Positions 47,560 to 53,497 of a stretch of 53,497 nt of DNA are shown one piece after another. The stretch is from Nocardioides sp. PD653-B2 (GTDB taxonomy: Bacteria; Actinomycetota; Actinomycetes; Propionibacteriales; Nocardioidaceae), in NCBI RefSeq assembly GCF_002117935.1, contig NZ_BDJE01000071.1, positions 1 to 53,497 of the forward strand. The letters are read 5' to 3'. A model generated the notes under the pieces. The model ran no database searches and was not told where the DNA came from. It saw only the letters and a program-made list of their open reading frames with translations. Position 1 is the first letter of the stretch; each line of letters starts with the position of its first letter. Position numbers and translations under genes: made by a program.

Positions 47560-49338
47560 TCAGACAGCCGGCAGGGTCACGGTGAAGGTCGTGCCCACAC
47601 CCAGGGTGGAGGCGACCTGCACGGTGCCCTCGTGGCGATCGACGATCCGTTCGACGATCGCCAGCCCGAGCCCGGTGCCGGGCTGGCTCAGGGCGTCCGG
47701 GTTCGCCGTCCGGAAGAAGGCGTGGAACAGGCCGACCTGATCCTCCTCCGCGATGCCCAGACCGTCGTCGGCCACGGCCAGCACGACCTGGTCGCCGTGG
47801 CGGGCGGCAGACACCGTGACGGTCCCGCCCGAGGAGGTGTACTTCACCGCGTTGCTGAGCAGGTTGCCGAGGAGCCGGTCGAGCTCCGCAGCGTCGCCGC
47901 GCACGACCAGCTCCGAACCGTCGAGCCGCACCTGGAGGTCCAGCCCCTTCGACCGGGCGGTCGACTCGACCAGTGCCACGACGTCGTCGACGACGACGCG
48001 GAGGTCGACCGGCGCCCGCACCAGCGGATGCTGCGGGTGGCTCACGCGAGCGAGCATCAGCAGGTCGTCGACCACCTTCTGCATCCGGCGGGCGCCCCGG
48101 GTCATGGCCTCCTCGTAGCGCGCCGCCGGACCCTCCAGGCCGAGGTCGGCGAGCATCTCGAGGTTGCCCGAGATGACCGTCAGCGGGGTGCGCAGCTCGT
48201 GGGACAGGGTCGCGATCAGCTGCCCGCGGTAGTCGTCGAGCTGTTGCAGCTCCAGCACCAGCCGGCGCTCGCGCTCCAGCGCGCGGGAGGTCATCAGGGC
48301 CGCCCCCAGGTCGTGGCCGATCTGGAGGGCGGAGTCGACCTCCACCGACGACCAGGGCGGGTCCTCGGCGCGACGCGTGAGCACCAGGAACCCGAGGCAG
48401 CCCGCACCGACACCCAACGGCACCGCCAGCATCGACGCGACGCCGAGCTCCGCCAGCTGGCGGCGCGCCTCGTCCAGCAGGTCGGCCGTCGAGCCCTCGG
48501 GCAGCCACGGCTCCTCGTCGTCGGCGACCACCAGGACCCGCTGCTCCTCCCAGAGTCGCGGTGCGAGCTGCCGCGCCAGGTCGACCACGCGGTCGGAGAG
48601 GTCGACCAGCTCGCCGTGTCGGGATCGCGCATAACCGCGTCCGACGTCCGGCTCGAGCACCTGGATCCAGGTGCCGCTGGCCCGGAAGCCCTCGACGAGG
48701 GGCCGGTGGGTGTGCGCGAGCACGGCCTCGAGAGACGCCTGTGCGGGCATCGAGGCCGAGCGGATGATCCGCCGCGCCGCCTCCGCCTGCGCGACCTGCT
48801 GCACGAGGGCCTCCCGTTCGAACGCCGTCAGCACGGCTCGTTCGGCCTGCGCGGCGTAGCGTTCGAGAAGACGCCGCTGGGTGGCGCCGGGCCGGTGACC
48901 TGAGACCGGCCTGTCCACCGAGAGCACGCCGACCAGGTCGCCCCGGTCGTCCCTCAGGCAGCCCAGCAGGACGTCGTAGGGGTGCCAGGCGTCGGGATGG
49001 TCGGCGCGGCGCTCCATCGTGACCGCCCAGTGACCGTCGATGTCGTGGTCGTAGTCCTCGCCCGCGAGGAAGCGGAACCGACCCCACGTCTCGGCCTGCG
49101 CCAGGACCGGGTCGAGGACCGAGACCGGGTCGACCCCCATGATCTGCTCACGGATCTCCTCAGGCCCGGTGAAGGCCATCGTGTGCAGCTCCCCCTCGAG
49201 CACCACGGAGAGCGCAGCGACCTCGAAGCCGATCATCTCGGCGACGGACTCGACCATCAGCTGCAGCACGCCCCGGGCCGACGAGTCCGACCAAGCGACC
49301 CGGTCGGGCCTGCTCTCCACCGCGCAGTCACCGCACAC
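47560..49338 (-). CDS. Double-GAF sensor histidine kinase
   Basis: 592 residues, soluble. Residues about 20-165 and 185-345 are GAF-like (LQLMVESVAEMIGFEVAALS, DLVGVLSVDRPVSGHRPGAT; LGVASMLAVPLGVGAGCLGF), followed by HisKA with His380 in TLSHELRTPLTVISGNLEML and HATPase (LGNLLSNAVKYTSSGGTVTV, VADDGLGIAEEDQVGLFHAF, GTGLGLAIVERIVDRHEGTV). The N-terminus has a CGDC pair that could bind metal or be redox active. No partner regulator is adjacent. CAATAT (49369-49374) is a candidate -10 box, with GGGAGG in the short leader. Confidence 0.9.
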   Translation of the reverse strand: MCGDCAVESRPDRVAWSDSSARGVLQLMVESVAEMIGFEVAALSVVLEGELHTMAFTGPEEIREQIMGVDPVSVLDPVLAQAETWGRFRFLAGEDYDHDIDGHWAVTMERRADHPDAWHPYDVLLGCLRDDRGDLVGVLSVDRPVSGHRPGATQRRLLERYAAQAERAVLTAFEREALVQQVAQAEAARRIIRSASMPAQASLEAVLAHTHRPLVEGFRASGTWIQVLEPDVGRGYARSRHGELVDLSDRVVDLARQLAPRLWEEQRVLVVADDEEPWLPEGSTADLLDEARRQLAELGVASMLAVPLGVGAGCLGFLVLTRRAEDPPWSSVEVDSALQIGHDLGAALMTSRALERERRLVLELQQLDDYRGQLIATLSHELRTPLTVISGNLEMLADLGLEGPAARYEEAMTRGARRMQKVVDDLLMLARVSHPQHPLVRAPVDLRVVVDDVVALVESTARSKGLDLQVRLDGSELVVRGDAAELDRLLGNLLSNAVKYTSSGGTVTVSAARHGDQVVLAVADDGLGIAEEDQVGLFHAFFRTANPDALSQPGTGLGLAIVERIVDRHEGTVQVASTLGVGTTFTVTLPAV

Positions 49339-49405
49339 CGCTCCCCGCCTCCCGTCGATCCCCGTCGGATATTGTGGCGCCCGGGAGGCCGGTCTGCTCG
49401 GCAGG

Positions 49406-49978
49406 TCAGATGCCGGGCGCGCCCCAGAGCGCGAGCCAGCGGCTCAGGTCCTGCTCCATCGGGAGTTCGCCGGCCAGGGTGTCGCGGATCTGCATCTCGA
49501 GCAGGTTGTCGCGGCGCTGCGGGCCGCTCGGCGCGAATGCGTAGAAGCTGGCCTGCTTGTAGAGGTAGACGAGAGCGACCCGGCGCCCGCTCGGGTCGGC
49601 GAACGGCACCACCGAGCAGAGCAGGCCGGGCCCGAAGCCCTGGCCCTCCAGGGCGGTGTTGACGGCGTGCAGGTCGGTGCAGAGCCCGGCGGTGTCGTCG
49701 GGCTCGCGGTGGGCGACGAGCCAGGTGTAGCCGTACTCGTCGCGCGTCACCTGGACGTCGGGCGCGTCGGGGTCGGCGTTCAGCAGCTCGACGACGTCGT
49801 CCTGCATCTCCTGGAAGGCGCCGCCTGCGGCGGCCCGGAAGCAGACCGAGCCCTCCCCCGTCGGGCGCAGCCCGATGGTCGTCTCCAGCGTGATCGCCGC
49901 GCTCGGCACCAGGAACAGCGAGTCCAGGTTGGCCTGCTTGGGCCGGGAGCGGCCGGTGATGACGTCCCAGAGACCCAT
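49406..49978 (-). CDS. pspAB: PspA-associated protein PspAB
   Basis: 190 residues. Begins MGLWDVITGRSRPKQANLDS, the usual opening of this actinobacterial family, with FLVPSAAITLETTIGLRPTG, TRDEYGYTWLVAHREPDDTA and VALVYLYKQASFYAFAPSGP. Soluble, function unproven; it travels with pspA and htpX. ATG overlaps the htpX stop (TGATG). Confidence 0.85.
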   Translation of the reverse strand: MGLWDVITGRSRPKQANLDSLFLVPSAAITLETTIGLRPTGEGSVCFRAAAGGAFQEMQDDVVELLNADPDAPDVQVTRDEYGYTWLVAHREPDDTAGLCTDLHAVNTALEGQGFGPGLLCSVVPFADPSGRRVALVYLYKQASFYAFAPSGPQRRDNLLEMQIRDTLAGELPMEQDLSRWLALWGAPGI

Positions 49979-50904
49979 CAGGTCGGGCGGCTGAGCTCGG
50001 CCTGGATCTTCGCGAGCTGTTCGAGACGCTGCTCGAGCGTCGGGTGGGTGGAGGTCAGGGTGCGCAGCGAGACGCCGCGGACCGCGGGGGCGATGAAGAA
50101 CGCGTTCATCGGCTGCGAGGCGCGCAGGTCGCGGTCGGGGATGGTGTTCATCTCGCCGGTGATCTTCTGCAGCGCCGACGCGAGCGCGGCCGGCTTCATG
50201 GTCAGGTAGGCACCGGCCCGGTCGGCCGAGAGCTCGCGGTAGCGCGAGAGCAGCTTCAACAGCAGGAAGCTGACGGCGTACGTGACCAGGCTGACGAGCA
50301 GCACGACCAGCCAGACGGGCAGCCCACCGCTGTTGTTGTCGCGGCGGCCAGTGCCGAAGAACATGCCGAACTGCGCGCCCCGCGTCAGCATGCCGGCCAC
50401 GATGCCGGCGCTGGATGCGACGGTCATCACCAGCACGTCGCGGTGGGCGACGTGGGACAGCTCATGGGCGAGCACGCCCTCGAGCTCCTCGGCGTCGAGG
50501 GTCCGCAGGATGCCGGTGGTGACCACGACGACCGAGCGCTGCGGCGACCGGCCGGTGGCGAACGCGTTGGGCAACCGGGTGTCGGCGATGCCCACCCGCG
50601 GCTTCGGCATGTCGGCCAGGGCGCAGAGCCGGTCGATCATGCCGTGCAGCTCGGGCGCCTGCTCGGGGCTGACCTCACGGGCTCCCATCGCCTTCATGGC
50701 GACGGTGTCGGACTTGTACCACTGGAACCAGGCGATCCCGAGGCCGATCAGCCCGATCAGCACCCCGATGCCAGGCCCCATCGAGCTCCAGAAGAGCGAC
50801 ATCACGACGACCACGAGGCCGACGAAGAGCCCACCGAGCAGGAACATCACCAGCGTCATCCGGGCGGTGAGCCCGGCGTCGCCGACGAACCGTGTGCGTG
50901 CCAT
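49978..50904 (-). CDS. htpX: Zinc metalloprotease HtpX (M48)
   Basis: 308 residues. Two N-terminal helices (MTLVMFLLGGLFVGLVVVVM, GVLIGLIGLGIAWFQWYKSD), HELSH zinc site at residues 147-151 in GVLAHELSHVAHRD, a further helix pair and the Glu of RYRELSADRAGAYL. Degrades damaged membrane proteins. Start ATG 50904; AAGAAT (50912-50917), 7 nt upstream, is a weak internal promoter between pspA and htpX, so htpX may also be transcribed on its own. Confidence 0.95.
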   Translation of the reverse strand: MARTRFVGDAGLTARMTLVMFLLGGLFVGLVVVVMSLFWSSMGPGIGVLIGLIGLGIAWFQWYKSDTVAMKAMGAREVSPEQAPELHGMIDRLCALADMPKPRVGIADTRLPNAFATGRSPQRSVVVVTTGILRTLDAEELEGVLAHELSHVAHRDVLVMTVASSAGIVAGMLTRGAQFGMFFGTGRRDNNSGGLPVWLVVLLVSLVTYAVSFLLLKLLSRYRELSADRAGAYLTMKPAALASALQKITGEMNTIPDRDLRASQPMNAFFIAPAVRGVSLRTLTSTHPTLEQRLEQLAKIQAELSRPT

Positions 50905-50935
50905 ACGAGCGATTCTTGCCGGTCGCTCCAAGCCG

Positions 50936-51724
50936 TTAGGGCTGGTTGCCCTCGGCGGTGTTCTTCTCGGGCTCCGCCTTCAGGATGTCGCCGCCGTTCT
51001 CGGCCGCCTCGATCTGCTGCGGGGCCGATGCGCCGCCCTTGAGCGCGGCGAGCTCGGCCTCGACGTCGGCCGCGGAGCTCATCGCGTCGAGCTCGCGGGC
51101 GATGTCGTCGCCGGAGCCGGTGGAGCTGACGTCGTCGAGCGCGCCGGAGGCGATCAGCTCGTCGATGGCGCCCGCGCGGGCCTGCATCTGCGCCGTCTTG
51201 TCCTCGGCACGCTGGATCGCGGCCCCCACGTCGCCCATCTCGTCGCCGATGCCCGACATCGCCTCGTTGATGCGGGTCTGCGCCTCGGCGGCGGTGTAGG
51301 TCGCCTTGATCGTCTCCTTGCGGGTGCGGAAGGACTCGACCTTCGCCTGCAGCCGCTGCTGCGCGAGGGTCAGCTTCTCCTCCTCGCCCTGGAGCTGGGC
51401 GTGCTGGACCTTGAGGTCGTTGATCTGGGTGGTGAGCCCGGACTTGCGGGTCAGCGCCTCGCGGGCGAGGTCCTCGCGCTCCATCGTGATGGCCTTCTGG
51501 GCCTGGTCCTGGAGCTTGGTCGACTGCTGCTCGAGCTGGTTGATCTGGAGCTCGACCCGCTTGCGGCTGGTCGCCACGTCGGCGACCCCGCGCCGGACCT
51601 TGGAGAGCAGGTCGAGCTGGCGCTGGTAGCTGTAGTCGAGCGTCTCGCGCGGGTCCTCGGCGCGGTCGAGCGCCTTGTTGGCCTTCGCGCGGAAGATCAG
51701 GGTGAAGCGCTGCCACATGCCCAT
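50936..51724 (-). CDS. pspA: Phage shock protein A (PspA/IM30 family, ESCRT-III-like)
   Basis: 262 residues. N-terminal amphipathic helix MGMWQRFTLIFRAKANKALD, EDPRETLDYSYQRQLDLLSK, and long coiled-coil helices to about residue 200, then an acidic flexible tail. It polymerises on the inner membrane face to repair leakage. ATG 51724 with GGAGAGGG about 10 nt upstream. It leads pspA-htpX-pspAB; the classic pspB/C/F partners are absent, as is normal in actinobacteria. Confidence 0.95.
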   Translation of the reverse strand: MGMWQRFTLIFRAKANKALDRAEDPRETLDYSYQRQLDLLSKVRRGVADVATSRKRVELQINQLEQQSTKLQDQAQKAITMEREDLAREALTRKSGLTTQINDLKVQHAQLQGEEEKLTLAQQRLQAKVESFRTRKETIKATYTAAEAQTRINEAMSGIGDEMGDVGAAIQRAEDKTAQMQARAGAIDELIASGALDDVSSTGSGDDIARELDAMSSAADVEAELAALKGGASAPQQIEAAENGGDILKAEPEKNTAEGNQP

Positions 51725-51853
51725 GAGGACGAATCCCTCTCCATATGAATCACACGTCTGAATCCCCAGCCTAGGCACAAAAGCAAGCACACGCGACGGC
51801 GCCGGTAGTCTGGGGCACGTTCTGTCGTACCCACTCCCGTGTAAGGCCCCGCG
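51725..51853. other. Divergent promoter region between pspA and the DUF3043 gene
   Basis: 129 nt. On the minus strand TCATAT (about 51742-51747) is a possible pspA -10 box. On the plus strand TAAGGC lies 6 nt before TTG 51854 and could be a degenerate leaderless box. No clear operator palindrome. Confidence 0.35.
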
Positions 51854-52441
51854 TTGTTCCGTCGCAGCAAGTCAGAGTCCGCCACCCCCGCCGAGCAGAC
51901 CGTCACCAAGGTCGGGGGCAAGGGTCGACCCACCCCCACCCGCCGTGAGGCCGAGGCCGCCGCGAGGGCGCGCGCGAAAGTCCCGCGCAGCCGCAAGGAG
52001 CTGGCCCAGTCGCAGCGCTCCATGCGCTCGGAGTCGAGCAAGAGCATGCGCCAGGCGATGAAGGACGGCGACGAGCGCTACTACCCGGCGCGCGACCGCG
52101 GCCCCGTGCGCCGCTTCGTCCGCGACTTCGTCGACTGCCGCTTCTCGTTCGTCGAGCTCGTCATCCCGCTGCTCCTCGTCACCATGGTGCTCGGCTACTC
52201 CGGCAACCAGACGTTGAAGCAGTGGGGCAACACGATGCTGCTGCTCACCGTCGTCATCGTCCTGGGCGACATGTTCATGCTGCGGTTCCGCCTCGGTCGC
52301 GAGCTCGCCCGACGGTTCCCGGACGCGCCCACGAAGGGGCTGACCTACTACGCCGTGACCCGGGCGATGCAGATGAAGTTCATGCGACTGCCCAAGTCGA
52401 AGGTGAAGATCGGCCAGCAGCTGCCGGACGACTACCGCTAG
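51854..52441 (+). CDS. DUF3043 membrane protein
   Basis: 195 residues. Very basic N-terminal 95 residues (FRRSKSESATPAEQTVTKVG, TPTRREAEAAARARAKVPRS, RSMRSESSKSMRQAMKDGDE), then two membrane helices (FVELVIPLLLVTMVLGYSGN, WGNTMLLLTVVIVLGDMFML) and a basic tail. The DERYYPARDRGPVRRFVRDF segment is the hallmark of this actinobacterial family of unknown function. TTG start assumed. Its TAG stop shares CTAG with the convergent reductase. Confidence 0.88.
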   Translation: MFRRSKSESATPAEQTVTKVGGKGRPTPTRREAEAAARARAKVPRSRKELAQSQRSMRSESSKSMRQAMKDGDERYYPARDRGPVRRFVRDFVDCRFSFVELVIPLLLVTMVLGYSGNQTLKQWGNTMLLLTVVIVLGDMFMLRFRLGRELARRFPDAPTKGLTYYAVTRAMQMKFMRLPKSKVKIGQQLPDDYR

Positions 52442-53445
52442 CCGAAGTTGCGGCGCTGCGGCGACTCGGTGCGCGCCGCGTCGCGGACGGCGATGTCGCC
52501 GACCACGTCGTCGATCGCCTTCATCGTGGCGGCCTCGAGGCGTACGCCGGCGGCCTTGACGTTGTCGGTCACCTGCTCGGGCCGGCTCGCGCCGATGATC
52601 GCCGCCGACACGTTGTCGTTCTGCAGCACCCACGCGACGGCCAGCTGGGCCAGCGACAGCCCCGCCTCGTCGGCGATTGGCTTGAGCCGCTGGACGCGCT
52701 CGAGGACGTCGTCCTGCATCCAGCGGCTGATCATGTCCTTGCCGCCCTTCTCGTCGGTCGCGCGCGAGCCCTCCGGCGGCGCCTGACCGGGCAGGTACTT
52801 GCCGGTCAGCACGCCCTGCGCGATCGGCGACCAGACGATCTGGCCGATCCCGAGCTCCTCGCACGTCGGCACGACCTCGGCCTCGATGACGCGCCAGAGC
52901 ATGGAGTACTGCGGCTGGTTCGACACCAGCGAGATCTTCAGCTCGCGGGCCAGCGCGTGCGCCGCCCGGATCTCCTCGGCCCGCCACTCCGAGACCCCGA
53001 TGTAGAGAGCCTTCCCCTGCCGGACGACGTCGGCGAAGGCCTCCATCGTCTCCTCGAGCGGGGTCTCGTAGTCGTAGCGGTGCGCCTGGTAGAGGTCGAC
53101 GTAGTCGGTCCGGAGCCGCTTCAGCGACCCGTTGATCGACTCCATGATGTGCTTGCGCGACAGCCCGTGGTCGTTGTGCTTGCCGGGCCCGGTCGGCCAG
53201 TAGACCTTCGTGAAGACCTCCAGCCCCTCGCGCCGCTCCCCCGCCAGCGCCTTGCCCAGCACCGTCTCGGCCGCGGTGTTCGCGTAGACGTCGGCCGTGT
53301 CGAAGGTCGTGATGCCCTCGTCCAGCGCCTGGCGCACACACGCGGTCGCCGCGTCCTCCTCGACCTGCGACCCGTGCGTCAGCCAGTTGCCGTACGCGAT
53401 CGCCGAGATCTTGAGTCCACTACCGCCGAGGTTCCGAATCTCCAT
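52438..53445 (-). CDS. Aldo/keto reductase (potassium channel beta/YghZ-like)
   Basis: 335 residues. NADPH-dependent AKR barrel: LGGSGLKISAIAYGNWLTHG, ITTFDTADVYANTAAETVLG (catalytic Asp and Tyr), FTKVYWPTGPGKHNDHGLSR, TDYVDLYQAHRYDYETPLEE (His), SLVSNQPQYSMLWRVIEAEV and SAAIIGASRPEQVTDNVKA. Closest to the Kv-beta/AKR6 group. Substrate unknown. TAGGGT 7 nt before ATG 53445 fixes the start. Confidence 0.93.
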   Translation of the reverse strand: MEIRNLGGSGLKISAIAYGNWLTHGSQVEEDAATACVRQALDEGITTFDTADVYANTAAETVLGKALAGERREGLEVFTKVYWPTGPGKHNDHGLSRKHIMESINGSLKRLRTDYVDLYQAHRYDYETPLEETMEAFADVVRQGKALYIGVSEWRAEEIRAAHALARELKISLVSNQPQYSMLWRVIEAEVVPTCEELGIGQIVWSPIAQGVLTGKYLPGQAPPEGSRATDEKGGKDMISRWMQDDVLERVQRLKPIADEAGLSLAQLAVAWVLQNDNVSAAIIGASRPEQVTDNVKAAGVRLEAATMKAIDDVVGDIAVRDAARTESPQRRNFG

Positions 53446-53452
53446 GTGCTCG

Positions 53453-53458
53453 ACCCTA
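53453..53458 (-). promoter_or_regulatory. -10 box of a leaderless transcript
   Basis: TAGGGT on the minus strand, 7 nt before ATG 53445. Confidence 0.6.
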
Positions 53459-53464
53459 TCCACC

Positions 53465-53497
53465 GGTGGTTGAGGAAGGCGCGCAGCGCCTGTCTCG
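53465..53497. repeat. Start of a second intergenic repeat type, cut by the window edge
   Basis: GGTGGTTGAGGAAGGCGCGC followed by AGCGCCTGTCTCG, containing the hairpin GGCGC-GCA-GCGCC (53478-53490). Elements opening GGTGGTTGAG and ending in CTCGAAACC-type sequence recur between genes in several high-GC actinobacteria. Only one partial copy is visible, so its identity is from memory of such sequences. Confidence 0.45.

Overview
The window is a stretch of chromosome from a very GC-rich actinobacterium, most likely Nocardioides or a close relative (Propionibacteriales). This is inferred from gene content: a qcrCAB cytochrome bcc complex with a diheme cytochrome c, split ctaC-ctaD-ctaF and ctaE loci, a pspA-htpX-pspAB operon, an AbiEi/DUF559-type protein, a c-di-AMP riboswitch ahead of an NlpC/P60 hydrolase, and many leaderless genes with a TANNNT box 6-7 nt before the start codon. 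Nearly all of it reads as core chromosome. The only mobile-element trace is the 3' end of an IS481-type transposase at the left edge.

Layout. Positions 1-8434 hold the transposase remnant, a plsC/flavin reductase pair, an esterase, a small membrane protein, a TIGR00300 (ornithine cyclodeaminase-like) enzyme, two tandem ROK sugar kinases, an ArsA-like ATPase and an SRPBCC protein. Positions 8573-10372 encode a long-chain acyl-CoA ligase. Positions 10607-18549 form a Tad (Flp pilus) locus: cpaB, cpaE, cpaF/tadA, tadB, tadC, a histidine kinase and response regulator, then a separately promoted Flp pilin. Positions 18639-22131 carry two membrane metallopeptidases and an NlpC/P60 hydrolase; the hydrolase has a long leader containing a c-di-AMP (ydaO) riboswitch. 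Positions 22494-28581 mix RNA/DNA-processing proteins (NYN domain, DEDDh-GIY-YIG fusion), small regulators and trpD. Positions 28592-39792 are mainly aerobic respiration: a CtaG-like assembly factor, ctaE, qcrCAB, and ctaC-ctaD-ctaF, interrupted by an AbiEi/DUF559 gene and an L,D-transpeptidase. Positions 39886-46232 hold a cysteine desulfurase with a TusA-like partner, a PfkB kinase, an ErpA-type Fe-S carrier, glycerate kinase, a GNAT protein and nadA (an Fe-S enzyme). Positions 46236-53445 hold two orphan GAF histidine kinases, the envelope-stress set pspA-htpX-pspAB, a DUF3043 protein and an aldo/keto reductase.

The most unusual signal is a family of intergenic tandem repeats with core TGACCCGTCGCTTNNGCACG and a strict 31-32 bp period. 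Eleven copies lie in three arrays: after the Tad response regulator, after qcrB, and after the L,D-transpeptidase. Each array has the same orientation as the gene it follows. The second and third arrays point inward around the AbiEi/DUF559 gene, so that gene looks like a repeat-bounded cassette. I do not recognise this family. Other notable sites are an AT-rich CTAG palindrome upstream of the pilin, inverted repeats between two divergent leaderless gene pairs (ctaG/ctaE and the PfkB kinase/small protein), a triple GTNAC direct repeat upstream of the riboswitch promoter, and two likely frameshifts (flavin reductase and ctaC 3' ends). No tRNA, rRNA or CRISPR array was seen.
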